64,000 nucleotides of DNA from Balneola vulgaris DSM 17893 (GCF_000375465.1 NZ_AQXH01000001.1:827211-891210); one strand, 5' to 3'. Shown: positions 43,181-52,621, numbered from the stretch's first letter. A program made the numbers and translations. Notes: generated by a model from the sequence alone, not told the origin.

Positions 43181-44167
43181 TTAAAACTTAGCGTTTACTC
43201 TCAGGTCTTTGTCGAAGCCCGTGATACGGTAAGTAAAGCGACTTGTACGATTTAGAGTGATATCATCTAAGTTAACAAACTGCAGGGCTCCTGCTACTTC
43301 TTTGGAAGCGATCTTACGAGCCGCCACGTTTACAATACGTACTTCTCCTTCTTTAATAAGGTCACCTTCTACCGTTCCTGTGAGTGCAATAATGCTTTGA
43401 TCAGATGAACTGTAGTTGGCGAATTGAACTTCACCATTTCTGAAGCTACTGCTGGCAATACGTTTACCGTCCATTACTGAATACACCGCAACTCTACCTG
43501 CTGAGAACACTGTGAGTGTGCTTCCACTGCCGTATAGATTTAAGCCTTTAACTTCTTGATCGAAGGTTATAGTCTGAATTTGATTTCCAAATCGATCAAC
43601 AATCACAATTTCATCGTCAGTGCCTGCTTTGCCGGTCGCTATGGCGATAAACTCGCCCGATTCTGCTACTCGCACCGTTCTTATAATTCGGTCTGCGCTG
43701 TAATAGATATCGGTGGTCCCATCATTCTTACCAATCCCCACAACTTTAGCGCGCGAGCCATCTTTGCCACTGCTCTTCACTTTGGGGTTATACAGTACAA
43801 TAGTTCGTGCCTGTGGGTCGGTTGCTAACTCCGAAATGCTTTCTCCCCCACTACTTTGGGTACTGTTCGAAATCGCCCATTCTGTTTTACCAAGCACATT
43901 GTACTTCACAAAATTAGCAATATTTTCACGCACGATAATAGATCCATTTGCTAGTCCGTAGGTCTTAAAGGAAGGATCGCTAGACGGTTTAGTATGTGCT
44001 ACTGTGTTAATAAGAGAACCAGATACCTCCTTCACTTGAACTTCACCACTTTCATATACCGCAACAGGTTTTGTAGTGCTGTTTGATGAAAATGAAAGCG
44101 ATACCGATTGTGCTACAAGTACGCTAGAGAACAGGAGATTGATAAGAGAAATAGTGAGAATCTTCAT
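43181..44167 (-). CDS. secreted beta-propeller-like protein of unknown function
   Basis: From the ATG at 44167 the protein has 328 residues and starts with a signal peptide (LTISLINLLFSSVLVAQS); an upstream ATG at 44191 would add eight residues before it. The mature protein is Ser/Thr/Gly-rich with repeating short beta-strands (EFIAIATGKAGTDDEIVIVDRFGNQIQTI, GLNLYGSGSTLTVFSAGRVAVYSVMDGKRI), consistent with a propeller. No catalytic motif or sorting domain is visible. It stands alone between a convergent neighbour and a divergent glycosyltransferase gene. Confidence 0.65.
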   Translation of the reverse strand: MKILTISLINLLFSSVLVAQSVSLSFSSNSTTKPVAVYESGEVQVKEVSGSLINTVAHTKPSSDPSFKTYGLANGSIIVRENIANFVKYNVLGKTEWAISNSTQSSGGESISELATDPQARTIVLYNPKVKSSGKDGSRAKVVGIGKNDGTTDIYYSADRIIRTVRVAESGEFIAIATGKAGTDDEIVIVDRFGNQIQTITFDQEVKGLNLYGSGSTLTVFSAGRVAVYSVMDGKRIASSSFRNGEVQFANYSSSDQSIIALTGTVEGDLIKEGEVRIVNVAARKIASKEVAGALQFVNLDDITLNRTSRFTYRITGFDKDLRVNAKF

Positions 44168-44338
44168 AAATAGTCTAATTTTTAAATACACTTAAAGAAC
44201 GGGATTTTTACAGAATATTTCCTTGCTCAATCTTTCTTTTTTGAAGTAGGCCATTTCTTCATCTCCTATTATTCCTATTCAGATTCTCCTACTAATTATT
44301 CTATATTCTAGGCAAATGATAACTACACGAAATTCTTT

Positions 44339-45460
44339 GTGATTAGCTTTCTAAGTGTATTTCCGCCTTATAGAGGAGGTATTTCTCGTTTTAGTGATTT
44401 CTTACTTCGACATTTGAAGCAGCGCTTCCAGGTAGAGGCTGTGAATTACCAGAAGTTATATCCTGATTTCCTATTCCCTGGCACTACACAGTTTGAGCGT
44501 ACCGATGAGCAGTATTCCTTAGAAGGTGTTCATGCTTACAATCCCTTTTCTTGGCGAACTACGGCTATTGAAATAGCTCAACAGAAACCCTCTACCCTGC
44601 TGATCACCTATTGGCACCCCTTTTTCATTTTTTGCTTCAACACCATTTTGAAGGTGGTGAAAAAGAATTCGCCCGATACGCAGGTCATCGTGTTAGCACA
44701 CAACATAAAACCGCATGAACCTTTTGTGTTTAGTGATACGCTCATTCGAAGTTTCTTTCATAAAGCGGATCATATCATCACCTTGTCAGATCAAACAGTA
44801 GAGGAATGTGAAGAGCTTCAGATTACAACGCCTGTAAGTAAACTGTTTCACCCTATATATGAACATGAAGGCCCTATTCTTTCAAAAGTAGAGGCCAAAG
44901 AGCGATTAGGCATAGCTGAAGATGAAAAAGTAGTGCTCTTTTTTGGACTCGTGCGCGAGTACAAAGGCTTGGATATACTCATAAAAGCACTTAATAAAAT
45001 AGATTTAAAAAGTGAGGGTATTCGTCCATTAATCGTAGGCGAGTTTTATGTAGACAAAGAGGAATACATCCAACTCATCGATCCTACGCAACGCGAGCAA
45101 TATCTCATAATTGATCGCTTTGTAGATAACAGTGAAATCGCAGGTGTTTTTAAAGCTTCGGATGTATTAGTACTTCCTTATAAGTCGGCCAGCCAGAGTG
45201 GGGTTTTTGCCGATGCCATCAATTTTCAGGTGCCTACTATAGCTTCTAATCACCCCGGACTTACCGAGCACATCCAAAGCACTGGAAGCGGACTTATCTT
45301 TAAAAACTTGGATGAAGATGATTTATTAGTTCAGCTTAAAAGCCTTTTAGGGGATGAAGAAAAGCGAGCAGAGATCCATGATAATTTAGCTCAACTTAAG
45401 TCTGAGCTTTCATGGAGCAATTTTTTGGGGCAGTTAGAAAAAATTATGAAAGATAGATGA
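44339..45460 (+). CDS. glycosyltransferase family 4/1 (GT-B)
   Basis: This 373-residue protein starts at GTG. It has the GT-B two-domain layout: an N-terminal acceptor domain with the glycine loop [11 protein letters not shown], and a C-terminal domain with [21 protein letters not shown] and the nucleotide-sugar site [26 protein letters not shown] (the E-x7-E region is replaced by S-Q-S-G-V-F-A-D). It resembles lipopolysaccharide or exopolysaccharide mannosyltransferases; substrate unknown. It lies just upstream of the tRNA operon but in its own transcript. An eight-codon reading frame starting at 44316 overlaps the GTG (TGA within GTGA) and may be coincidence. Confidence 0.8.
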   Translation: MISFLSVFPPYRGGISRFSDFLLRHLKQRFQVEAVNYQKLYPDFLFPGTTQFERTDEQYSLEGVHAYNPFSWRTTAIEIAQQKPSTLLITYWHPFFIFCFNTILKVVKKNSPDTQVIVLAHNIKPHEPFVFSDTLIRSFFHKADHIITLSDQTVEECEELQITTPVSKLFHPIYEHEGPILSKVEAKERLGIAEDEKVVLFFGLVREYKGLDILIKALNKIDLKSEGIRPLIVGEFYVDKEEYIQLIDPTQREQYLIIDRFVDNSEIAGVFKASDVLVLPYKSASQSGVFADAINFQVPTIASNHPGLTEHIQSTGSGLIFKNLDEDDLLVQLKSLLGDEEKRAEIHDNLAQLKSELSWSNFLGQLEKIMKDR

Positions 45461-45467
45461 GAAAAAG

Positions 45468-45499
45468 CTTGCCATAAAATTAACCAAACCGTATCTTTG
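45468..45499 (+). promoter_or_regulatory. promoter of the tRNA operon (CTTG-N20-TATCTTTG)
   Basis: CTTG 45468-45471, exactly 20 nt, TATCTTTG 45492-45499, a perfect match to the housekeeping form. A hairpin (TCTGTTTC/GGAAACAGA) at 45503-45519 lies between it and the first tRNA. Confidence 0.8.
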
Positions 45500-45521
45500 G
45501 AATCTGTTTCGGAAACAGAAT

Positions 45522-45595
45522 CGGGGAGTGGCGCAGCCCGGTAGCGCATTCGCTTTGGGAGCGAAGGGTCGCAGGTTCAAATCCTGTCTCCCCGA
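45522..45595 (+). tRNA. tRNA-Pro (TGG)
   Basis: The 74-nt gene folds into a cloverleaf. The acceptor pair is CGGGGAG/CTCCCCG, the anticodon stem TTCGC/GCGAA with loop TTTGGGA, and the T arm GCAGG-TTCAAAT-CCTGT. CCA is not encoded. It is the first gene of a six-tRNA operon. Confidence 0.97.
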
Positions 45596-45619
45596 CAATT
45601 ATTGACTTAATGAAGTTGA

Positions 45620-45693
45620 GCGCCCGTAGCTCAACTGGATAGAGCAACTGCCTTCTAAGCAGTAGGTTTCAGGTTCGAGTCCTGACGGGCGTA
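45620..45693 (+). tRNA. tRNA-Arg (TCT)
   Basis: Acceptor GCGCCCG/CGGGCGT, anticodon stem ACTGC/GCAGT with loop CTTCTAA (anticodon TCT), T arm TTCAGG-TTCGAGT-CCTGA. CCA is not encoded. Confidence 0.96.
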
Positions 45694-45713
45694 CAATGAC
45701 CTAGTTTTTACTA

Positions 45714-45784
45714 GGCGACATGGCCGAGTGGCTAGGCAGAGGTCTGCAAAACCTTGTACGGCGGTTCGAATCCGCCTGTCGCCT
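45714..45784 (+). tRNA. tRNA-Cys (GCA)
   Basis: Acceptor GGCGACA/TGTCGCC, discriminator T, anticodon loop CTGCAAA (GCA), and a short D arm typical of tRNA-Cys. CCA is not encoded. Confidence 0.96.
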
Positions 45785-45838
45785 CACACTTTTGGTGATG
45801 TTGTTTTAGACTTTGAATTACTGACTTGTTGTTTTGAT

Positions 45839-45911
45839 GCCGCGTTCGTCTAGAGGCCTAGGACGCCGCCCTTTCACGGCGGTAGCACGGGTTCGAATCC
45901 CGTACGCGGTA
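45839..45911 (+). tRNA. tRNA-Glu (TTC), copy 1
   Basis: The 73-nt gene has acceptor GCCGCGT/ACGCGGT, anticodon loop CTTTCAC and T arm ACGGG-TTCGAAT-CCCGT. The three bases after the discriminator are CCA (45912-45914), the only tRNA here with an encoded CCA, possibly by chance. It is identical in sequence to copy 2 at 46034. Confidence 0.97.
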
Positions 45912-45938
45912 CCAACCACGCTTAGCGTGATAGTAGAT

Positions 45939-46013
45939 GGAGCCTGTAGCTCAGTTGGTTAGAGCGCTGGTTTGTGGCACCAGAGGCCGTGGGTTCAATT
46001 CCCATCAGGCTCC
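45939..46013 (+). tRNA. tRNA-His (GTG)
   Basis: The gene includes the extra 5-prime G (45939) opposite discriminator C73 (46013), a feature of tRNA-His. Acceptor GAGCCTG/CAGGCTC, anticodon loop TTGTGGC. CCA is not encoded. Confidence 0.97.
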
Positions 46014-46033
46014 CTTATTATTGATTTTTCCTA

Positions 46034-46106
46034 GCCGCGTTCGTCTAGAGGCCTAGGACGCCGCCCTTTCACGGCGGTAGCACGGGTTCGAATCCCGTAC
46101 GCGGTA
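46034..46106 (+). tRNA. tRNA-Glu (TTC), copy 2
   Basis: Identical to the copy at 45839 over all 73 nt, but the bases after the discriminator are CAA, so CCA must be added after transcription. It is the last gene before the terminator. Confidence 0.97.
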
Positions 46107-46110
46107 CAAG

Positions 46111-46143
46111 AAGCACTAATTCTCTCGAGTTAGTGCTTTTTTT
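46111..46143 (+). terminator. intrinsic terminator of the tRNA operon
   Basis: Nine-base stem AAGCACTAA / TTAGTGCTT with a ten-base loop, followed by a T run. Confidence 0.9.
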
Positions 46144-46181
46144 ATGCCCTTCACTTTCTACCGCAATACAGCAACATTCTT

Positions 46182-46562
46182 CTAGTTGAACTTGCCTTCA
46201 TATTCCATTCTTGAGGTAAACGACACCGCTACTCGCTCAGCTATTTCTTTCACTAAATCGGCATTACTACCTTGAAAGTGTTCGTCTACAGTCTCAAAAA
46301 ATAAATTCAACCAGCGCTGAAAATCACTTTTTATGATTGGTAGAGGAACATGTTGCCTATATGGACTCCCTTTATACTTCCCTGTTTGAAATAGGATGTT
46401 CGACCAAAAATTTACCATCGTTCCTAAATGTTCGTCCCAATCTACATCTGCAAAGCTGCTAAAAATATAATTGAGTCGTTCATCTTGCTGAACTTTGAAG
46501 TAAAAGGAATGAACTAATACACGAACGTCTTCTTCGGTTTGAAGATCTAATTTAGTATCCAC
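46182..46562 (-). CDS. group III truncated haemoglobin
   Basis: This 126-residue globin has the trHbIII pattern: a first helix VRVLVHSFYFKVQQDERLNYIF, then WDEHLGTMVNFWSNILFQTGKYKG, and then YRQHVPLPIIKSDFQRWLNLFFETVDEHF, where the histidine in RQHVPLP is the likely proximal haem ligand region. Such proteins bind oxygen, nitric oxide or sulphide. The ATG shares one base with the stop of the GT2 gene upstream (46562), so translation is coupled. Confidence 0.85.
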   Translation of the reverse strand: MDTKLDLQTEEDVRVLVHSFYFKVQQDERLNYIFSSFADVDWDEHLGTMVNFWSNILFQTGKYKGSPYRQHVPLPIIKSDFQRWLNLFFETVDEHFQGSNADLVKEIAERVAVSFTSRMEYEGKFN

Positions 46563-47512
46563 TAAAACTGCTCCCTTATATTCGGCTTTTGCCTTCTCAC
46601 ATGATTGATGTTGACCAACTCACCAATGAGTCCCGTTGATAAAAATTGTACACCTAGAACCATCAGTAGTATTCCTAAAAAGAGTAATGGTCGGTCTCCA
46701 ATACCAACGCCAAACAAAATCTTTATACTTGCTAAATACAGATTAACGACGGTACCAGCACTTAGTAACAGTATCCCTACGGATCCAAAGAAGTGCATAG
46801 GTTTCTGAAAGTATTTCTGAACAAATAGAATGGTGATGAGATCCAAAAAGCCGTTAATGAATCTAGAAAGTCCAAATTTCGTTTTCCCATACTTTCGTGG
46901 ATGATGCTTTACCACTTTCTCACCAATGCGTGTAAAGCCTTCCTGTTTGGCTAACATAGGGATGTAGCGGTGTAGCTCTCCATAGAGATAGATATTCTCC
47001 ACCACTTCTTTGCGATAGGCTTTCAAGCCACAGTTAAAATCATGTAGATGAATGCCCGCCGCTTTTCGAGTTACGAAGTTAAAAAACTTAGATGGCACCG
47101 TTTTTGAAATGGGATCAAAGCGTTCTTTTTTCCAACCACTAACTAGGTCGAGTCCACCTTTGAGCATAGCTATCATTTCGGGCACTTCGTTAGGATCGTC
47201 TTGTAAATCGGCATCCATAGTAACTACATAATCGCCTTGAACGCGCTCAAAGCCTGCCTGTAATGCCACACTTTTTCCATAGTTATGGCGGAAGGATATG
47301 CCCTTTACACGCTTATCGTTGATGCTTAATTGTTGTACAACTGCAAACGAGCGATCGGTAGAACCATCATCTACAAATATAATTTCATACTTAAATGTTG
47401 CCGCTAAGGCCTCTTCGATGGCTTTCGTTAATTCTGGCAAAGATTCCTCTTCATTATAGAGAGGAACTACTATGCTCACATCTACTTTACCGTCATCCAG
47501 CTTATTTTCCAA
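46562..47512 (-). CDS. polyprenyl-phosphate-type family 2 glycosyltransferase
   Basis: This 316-residue protein has a GT-A domain (VSIVVPLYNEEESLPEL, EIIFVDDGSTDRS, VTMDADLQDDP) followed by two membrane helices (about 232-257 and 272-298), the layout of ArnC/GtrB/DPM1-like enzymes. They transfer a sugar from UDP- or GDP-sugar to undecaprenyl phosphate; a gene for a flippase or downstream transferase is not visible. It is the first gene of a two-gene transcript with the truncated haemoglobin and is divergent from the MerR gene. Confidence 0.88.
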   Translation of the reverse strand: MENKLDDGKVDVSIVVPLYNEEESLPELTKAIEEALAATFKYEIIFVDDGSTDRSFAVVQQLSINDKRVKGISFRHNYGKSVALQAGFERVQGDYVVTMDADLQDDPNEVPEMIAMLKGGLDLVSGWKKERFDPISKTVPSKFFNFVTRKAAGIHLHDFNCGLKAYRKEVVENIYLYGELHRYIPMLAKQEGFTRIGEKVVKHHPRKYGKTKFGLSRFINGFLDLITILFVQKYFQKPMHFFGSVGILLLSAGTVVNLYLASIKILFGVGIGDRPLLFLGILLMVLGVQFLSTGLIGELVNINHVRRQKPNIREQF

Positions 47513-47590
47513 AATGTTGCCCTTTTATAAAAGTTCAGAAATGGTTTACTTTGGTGAATTGAACGCGTTAAAATACACTTTCTGCCAGCT

Positions 47591-47920
47591 ATGAAAAAAT
47601 TGTATTACTCTATGGGTGAAGTAAGTAAACTCACCGGATTAGCTCCACATGTTTTAAGGAACTGGGAGAAGAGCTTTGATGAACTCAGCCCTAAGAAAAA
47701 TAGTGCTGGGAATAGAGCATACAAAGACGAAGAAGTGGAACTCATTTTTCGCATTAAGGAATTATTGATGGAGAAAAAATTCACAACCGCGGGTGTAAAG
47801 AAAGTACTGCGAGGTGAATTAGATCCAACGGCTCCGATTTCTGAGAACGTACCCGTTGACGTAAAAAAAGATCTCACTGAAATAAAAGTATTCCTAAACG
47901 AGCTTTTAGAGAAGCTTTAA
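47591..47920 (+). CDS. MerR-family transcriptional regulator
   Basis: This 109-residue protein has a MerR winged-helix DNA-binding domain (YYSMGEVSKLTGLAPHVLRNWEKSFDELSPKKNSAGNRAYKDEEV) and a short C-terminal coiled coil. There is no metal-binding cysteine or effector domain, so it is of the small, stand-alone type common in Bacteroidota. Its target is unknown. It converges on ctaA with a four-base overlap. Confidence 0.88.
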   Translation: MKKLYYSMGEVSKLTGLAPHVLRNWEKSFDELSPKKNSAGNRAYKDEEVELIFRIKELLMEKKFTTAGVKKVLRGELDPTAPISENVPVDVKKDLTEIKVFLNELLEKL

Positions 47921-48987
47921 GCCCCTCCTTCTACTGCATCTGCATTTCGTACAAGTAAGTACATATAATATTGGAAGGCGATCATTAACGCGATTCCTGT
48001 GAGGTGCAACACCTGTAGTACTTTAGGGACGTTTAAGTAAGCGATGCCTATCCCAATTAAAATCTGCCCAAATATTAAGGCTACATTCCACCAGCCTATT
48101 TTCATCAGCTTGGCAGGCATTGGTTTCTGATATAATAACCATGCGAGTACAGCACCAAAAATCACAAATAACCAAGAGAAGCTTCTGTGAAGCTCAAACA
48201 TATCTCCGAGTTGCTCAATCCATGTAGACCGTGGTGGGACGGAATCAATGGCATTTTTAATGATATCAATTTCTTCACGCACTTGAGTTCCGAATACCAT
48301 TTGAATAAGTGTGATGCCTAACAAAGCAATAAGTAATAGCTCCATATTCTTCTTCAAAGGTGCGTTTACTTTTACTACTAATTGATCTTCGGTTGCTTTG
48401 AAGGTCGTGTAGATGAGAAACATCACTATGAGCATTGCCAGTATCATATGCGTACTAATCATGCCGGGTAATAACTTAGTACTCACCACTATTGAGCCGA
48501 GCCAACCTTGGAATCCAACTAAGAAAAAAGTAGCGAAAGAAAGGATAGGGATTACCTTTTTGGTCTTCCAATATTTAAGGGATAGCAAGAAGGTGGCAAA
48601 GATGAGTAGCCCTATTATAGCGCCGATCAAGCGGTTGACATATTCTGTCCACGTTTTTACAACATTGAAGTCTTCTTCAATTTTGATTGTAGGGTCATTC
48701 TCAATTTTAGCTGCGGTCTCAGAAAATCCTAACCTCTCAAGATAAGCTACTACTTTACGATTTTTATCTACTCGTTTTTCAGAATAAAGCGATTTGTAAT
48801 CGGCGGGTAATTCGGAGGCTTGAGTGGGTGGTATCCACTGCCCGAAGCACTTAGGCCAATCTGGGCATCCCATTCCCGCTCCAGTACTACGCACCACTCC
48901 TCCCACAAAGATGAGAAATATAGTGGCAAAAACGGTGGTTATAGCTGTCTTTTGATACGCATTTAATTTCATATCCAAAGGTAACAA
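47917..48987 (-). CDS. ctaA: haem A synthase (COX15/CtaA)
   Basis: This 356-residue protein has eight membrane helices in two related halves. The first half carries GGVVRSTGAGMGCPDWPKCFG, the signature of CtaA with its cysteine pair. Histidine ligands for haem lie in later helices (STHMILAML and FELHRSFSW, LHLTGIAL). It oxidises haem O to haem A for cytochrome oxidase. Two starts are possible: 48987 or the ATG at 48972 (MKLNAYQKT), and the second is more typical. It is divergent from ctaB. Confidence 0.93.
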   Translation of the reverse strand: MLPLDMKLNAYQKTAITTVFATIFLIFVGGVVRSTGAGMGCPDWPKCFGQWIPPTQASELPADYKSLYSEKRVDKNRKVVAYLERLGFSETAAKIENDPTIKIEEDFNVVKTWTEYVNRLIGAIIGLLIFATFLLSLKYWKTKKVIPILSFATFFLVGFQGWLGSIVVSTKLLPGMISTHMILAMLIVMFLIYTTFKATEDQLVVKVNAPLKKNMELLLIALLGITLIQMVFGTQVREEIDIIKNAIDSVPPRSTWIEQLGDMFELHRSFSWLFVIFGAVLAWLLYQKPMPAKLMKIGWWNVALIFGQILIGIGIAYLNVPKVLQVLHLTGIALMIAFQYYMYLLVRNADAVEGGA

Positions 48988-49047
48988 TACTCGTTTAAAA
49001 TGATTAACTTTTGGGCCGAGAATTTTAGGCTTTCTCCAAATATCAGC

Positions 49048-49950
49048 ATGAGCTCTTTCGAAGATAAAATCCCATTAAATCGTTCATTTACTCAGACGCT
49101 TTCTGACTATTACCAGCTAACAAAACCTGGTATTACGTTGGCAGTGGTTTCTAGTATGCTAGTAGGTTTTGTACTAGGTAGTGGGGATTCGATTAGCTAC
49201 GCCATCATGATTCATGCCATCATCGGTACCTATCTAATTGCAGCCGGTACGGGAGCGCATAATCAGTTCATGGAGCGCAAACTCGATGGCTTAATGAAAC
49301 GAACGGCAAAACGTCCCTTACCAGACAGTCGCATCAAGCCTAAAAAAGGGATGATCTTTTCCCTCACACTCATTTTCTCAGGTTTACTGTATTTAGTGTT
49401 AATGGTAAACCCTATAGCAGGTGCCGTTAGTTTTGCTACTACTTTGATCTATTTAGCGGCTTACACACCGATGAAGCAAGTGTCTGCGATTAATATCGCT
49501 ATTGGGGCAGTTCCTGGTGCATTACCTCCAGTAGGTGGATGGGCAGCGGCTAGTGGTACTATTAGTGAGCCCGGAATGTGGTTACTGTTTGCCATCGTGT
49601 TCTTTTGGCAAGTACCTCATGTGATGGCGATCGCATGGATGTGTAAAGACGATTACTCGGGCGCTGGATTTAAGATGTTACCCAAAGGAGATGAGACTGG
49701 AATTAAAACTTCGATCTACTCACTGATTTGTACCATTCTTCTATTCCCTGTAACCTACCTATTATTTGGGATGCAACTCACAGGATGGGTGTTCTTAATT
49801 CTAGGAATGCTACTTGCTCTCTTCTTCTTGGTGTATGCAATCCTATTTCTTAAAGAAAGAACCAAAGAAAATGCACGTAAGCTGATGTTTGTATCTATTG
49901 CTTACCTCCCACTGGTTTGGGTAGCTGTGTTTATCGATCGATTATTCTAA
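49048..49950 (+). CDS. ctaB: protohaem IX farnesyltransferase (haem O synthase)
   Basis: From the ATG at 49048 the protein has about 300 residues, the family length; an open frame begins earlier at 49000 but would leave only 12 bp to the divergent ctaA start. It is a UbiA-type prenyltransferase with DYYQLTKPGITLAVVSSML, the first Asp-rich motif region NQFMERKLDGLMKRTAKRPLP, and FFWQVPHVMAIAWMCKDDYSGAGFKMLP. It makes haem O from protohaem and farnesyl diphosphate, the step before ctaA. No cytochrome oxidase subunit genes are visible here. Confidence 0.93.
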   Translation: MSSFEDKIPLNRSFTQTLSDYYQLTKPGITLAVVSSMLVGFVLGSGDSISYAIMIHAIIGTYLIAAGTGAHNQFMERKLDGLMKRTAKRPLPDSRIKPKKGMIFSLTLIFSGLLYLVLMVNPIAGAVSFATTLIYLAAYTPMKQVSAINIAIGAVPGALPPVGGWAAASGTISEPGMWLLFAIVFFWQVPHVMAIAWMCKDDYSGAGFKMLPKGDETGIKTSIYSLICTILLFPVTYLLFGMQLTGWVFLILGMLLALFFLVYAILFLKERTKENARKLMFVSIAYLPLVWVAVFIDRLF

Positions 49951-49968
49951 ATCGATTATTTCCTTCCC

Positions 49969-50709
49969 TTATTCAATTCTTCCATAAGTAGCGTTGTAGT
50001 CTTTAACTACTTGCCGTAGAAACTGAGTATCGCCCATATCGTTAGCAACATTCCCAATTCTATTCTGAATCAATACTCTTGTTCTTGCAACCATATGCAA
50101 CCACGTACTTTTGTCGTAATCCCCTCTACTCTTCAACACTTCGTTGATAATACTGATGTCCTCGTCTTTTAATTCAACTACCTGAGCTATTACAGGTTCA
50201 TACTCTTCATCCACGAAATCCAGCACGGTATCTTCTAGGGAGGTCTTTCTAAGGATTTTAACTACTCGTGTACCGGCGGCTAAATCACCTAATCTTTGTC
50301 CTTTTCCATTAATGAGTATGGCGAAAAAGGCCACAACCCCAGAAGTTAAAGTCACTTCAAACAATCGAATGAGCCATCGCACAAGAAAATTACTTACGCT
50401 AGGTCGCCCCCCGTCTTCTCGTACCACTCTTATTCCAACAAACCATTTACCCACGGTAAAGCCATTCCAAAAAATCTCCATCAATAAATGATAAAGCATG
50501 ATGGGCAGGAAGATTACCAATTGAATAACCCACTGATTTTCGATGACGTTGTTAAGTAAACCTGAATCTACGGTGATATACCATAGCACAAAGTAGAACA
50601 CGCCTAAAACAATGAAGTCTAAGATGTAGGCTAGAATTCTTTCTGTAACGCCTGCTGGGTCTTGTGATAATTGTACATGCTGGGTGGTTTCTATTCCAAC
50701 TTTAGCCAT
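49969..50709 (-). CDS. RDD family membrane protein
   Basis: This 246-residue protein has an RDD domain: AYILDFIVLGVFYFVLWY, then NGFTVGKWFVGIRVVREDGGRPS with the characteristic Arg and Asp-Asp-like residues, then QRLGDLAAGTRVV. Three membrane helices span the first 140 residues and a soluble C-terminal part follows. The RDD gene is divergent from the SpoIIM-like gene; RDD and SpoIIM genes usually flank the DUF4129/MoxR/DUF58 module in many bacteria. Function is not known. Confidence 0.85.
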   Translation of the reverse strand: MAKVGIETTQHVQLSQDPAGVTERILAYILDFIVLGVFYFVLWYITVDSGLLNNVIENQWVIQLVIFLPIMLYHLLMEIFWNGFTVGKWFVGIRVVREDGGRPSVSNFLVRWLIRLFEVTLTSGVVAFFAILINGKGQRLGDLAAGTRVVKILRKTSLEDTVLDFVDEEYEPVIAQVVELKDEDISIINEVLKSRGDYDKSTWLHMVARTRVLIQNRIGNVANDMGDTQFLRQVVKDYNATYGRIE

Positions 50710-50799
50710 CTAGTAGTTTTTATTTATTCTGAAATTAGGGTACTATTCGCCCTAAAGTAAGTCCAACCTTTTCAAAAGAAAAGCAGAAAAAATTAGCCC

Positions 50800-51771
50800 A
50801 TGCGCGAAGTCGCCTTTTTGAAAAAAAATGCAGCCAAATGGCAAGCCTTTGAAGAGACCTTAAAGAATCCTAAAAGACATTCTGCTGATAGCATTGCGGA
50901 CTTATATATAGAGCTCACTAACGACCTTTCCTTTGCTCAGAGCAATTATCCCACTAGTAAAACAACGCGCTATTTAAATGAACTCACCGTTCGTGCTCAC
51001 GACACTTTGTATAAGAGCAAGAAAGTTAGCTCTGGTAGATTCAAAGAGTTTTGGGGTACAGAGTTACCGCTTCTTTATTCAAAGCATCAAAAGCCGTTGC
51101 TCATTTCATTTTTAGTATTTGTATTAGCTATAACCATAGGGGCTTTTTCGTCAGCAAACGATGCTCGCTTCATTCGAAGCATTTTGGGCGACTACTATGT
51201 GAATATGACCATTGAAAATATCCAAAATGGGGATCCACTCGCGGTTTATAAGAGTGAGTCGCAGTTAAACATGTTCTTGGGCATCACCATTAATAACATT
51301 CGAGTTTCCTTTTTGGCCTTTGCAGCTGGGTTAGTAACCGCATTAGGCCCCGCTTATATCCTTTTTAGAAATGGCATCATGGTAGGGTCATTCTTCCATC
51401 TATTTTACACCTACGGCATCTTCAACAAAGCATTTCTAGTAGTATTTATACATGGAGCGCTAGAGCTATCCGTGATTGTAATTGCTGGGGCCGCAGGCAT
51501 GGTGATTGGCAATAGCTTCCTCTTTCCGGGCACTTACACTAGACTGGAGTCTTTCAAAAAAGCAGGAAAGCAAAGTGTGAAGATGGTTGTCGGGTTGGTT
51601 CCCATTTTTGTGATGGCTGGATTTCTGGAAAGCTTTGTAACACGATATACAGAGATGCCAATACTTTTAAGTTTATGTATCATTTTTGGCTCATTTACTT
51701 TCATCATCTACTATTTTGTGGTATATCCTCAGCGACTAAAACGAACAACTAATACGGAGATTTATGAATAA
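50800..51771 (+). CDS. SpoIIM/DUF95 family membrane protein
   Basis: This 323-residue protein has the stage II sporulation protein M-like domain: an N-terminal helical region (LYKSKKVSSGRFKEFWGTELP), then membrane helices with MFLGITINNIRVSFLAFAAG, GIMVGSFFHLFYTYG and FIHGALELSVIVIAGAAGMVIG. The HGxxEL motif and glycine-rich helices are family marks. This organism probably does not sporulate, so the name is historical. It is the first gene of a module of six genes to 56.9 kb. Confidence 0.85.
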   Translation: MREVAFLKKNAAKWQAFEETLKNPKRHSADSIADLYIELTNDLSFAQSNYPTSKTTRYLNELTVRAHDTLYKSKKVSSGRFKEFWGTELPLLYSKHQKPLLISFLVFVLAITIGAFSSANDARFIRSILGDYYVNMTIENIQNGDPLAVYKSESQLNMFLGITINNIRVSFLAFAAGLVTALGPAYILFRNGIMVGSFFHLFYTYGIFNKAFLVVFIHGALELSVIVIAGAAGMVIGNSFLFPGTYTRLESFKKAGKQSVKMVVGLVPIFVMAGFLESFVTRYTEMPILLSLCIIFGSFTFIIYYFVVYPQRLKRTTNTEIYE

Positions 51772-52615
51772 TTATGAATTAAGAAGTGTCCGAGATTTTG
51801 GGCAAATTCTATCCGACAGCTTTACGTACCTTCGCATTCATATCGTAAGTTTAGGTAAAGCACTTTTACTTTTAGGATTCCCAATCATCGTCATCTTTGC
51901 CATTTTCTTCAGTGGTTCGTTTGGTGACTTAATGATGGCCCAGAATGATTTCTACATCCAAGAAAATCCTAACCAATCTGTCAAAATTGTTGGGCAAATG
52001 TTTCTGGGCTTAATCGCATTCTTCCTCAATTTCTTGGTGATATGTGTAATCGTATACAAGCATATCTCACTCATCGATGAAGGCATCGACACTCGTGATA
52101 TCGACCTGAAGATGCTTACCCAAAACATCGTAGGTAATGTATTTGGTTTAGCCGCTATCTTTGTTGTAATCGGTATTGCAACTATTATTGGTTTCCTACT
52201 CTTAATTATACCGGGCATCTATCTCTCTACTAAGCTCTCCCTAGCTCCTTCTATTTATATTATTGAAGATGAAACCATTGGAGGGGCACTAAATAAATCT
52301 TGGCAAGCCACAGAAGGATTCTGGTGGTTTACTTTTGGAATGAGCTTTGTGATGAGCATGATTGTAAATTTTGCCTCATACATATTCCTAGTACCGATGT
52401 ACATCCTTATAGGGTTTATTTCATTTACATCAGGCGACGCCTCGAATACCGTTTTAGGTTCCGTTGTTAGCATGCTATATGGCCTTTCAATGATTGTACC
52501 TGTGCTACTGTATTGTTTCCCAGCAGTGTCTCAAGCCTTGGTGTACTTCAATAGTGTAGAGCGAAAAAGTGGCCGCACCATGTTTGATAAAATTGAATCC
52601 TTAGGAGATCAGTAA
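51764..52615 (+). CDS. multispan membrane protein of the RDD/SpoIIM module
   Basis: This 283-residue protein has about six membrane helices and a conserved LLIIPGIYLSTKLSLAPSIYIIEDETIGGALNKSW stretch. It resembles the glycerophosphodiesterase-associated membrane domain (DUF7544-like) proteins that often stand between SpoIIM and DUF4129 genes. It overlaps the SpoIIM gene by eight bases and precedes the DUF4129 gene by six. No active site is visible. Confidence 0.65.
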   Translation: MNNYELRSVRDFGQILSDSFTYLRIHIVSLGKALLLLGFPIIVIFAIFFSGSFGDLMMAQNDFYIQENPNQSVKIVGQMFLGLIAFFLNFLVICVIVYKHISLIDEGIDTRDIDLKMLTQNIVGNVFGLAAIFVVIGIATIIGFLLLIIPGIYLSTKLSLAPSIYIIEDETIGGALNKSWQATEGFWWFTFGMSFVMSMIVNFASYIFLVPMYILIGFISFTSGDASNTVLGSVVSMLYGLSMIVPVLLYCFPAVSQALVYFNSVERKSGRTMFDKIESLGDQ

Positions 52616-52621
52616 AAACAC

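Noticed and set aside
44316..44342. Eight-codon leader peptide overlapping the GTG of the GT4 gene
   Set aside because: No codon bias, no stem-loops and no conservation evidence; chance is likely.
48976..48983. TACCTTTG -7 match for ctaA on the minus strand
   Set aside because: It lies at the start codon itself and has a poor -33 element, so it would give a leaderless mRNA at best.
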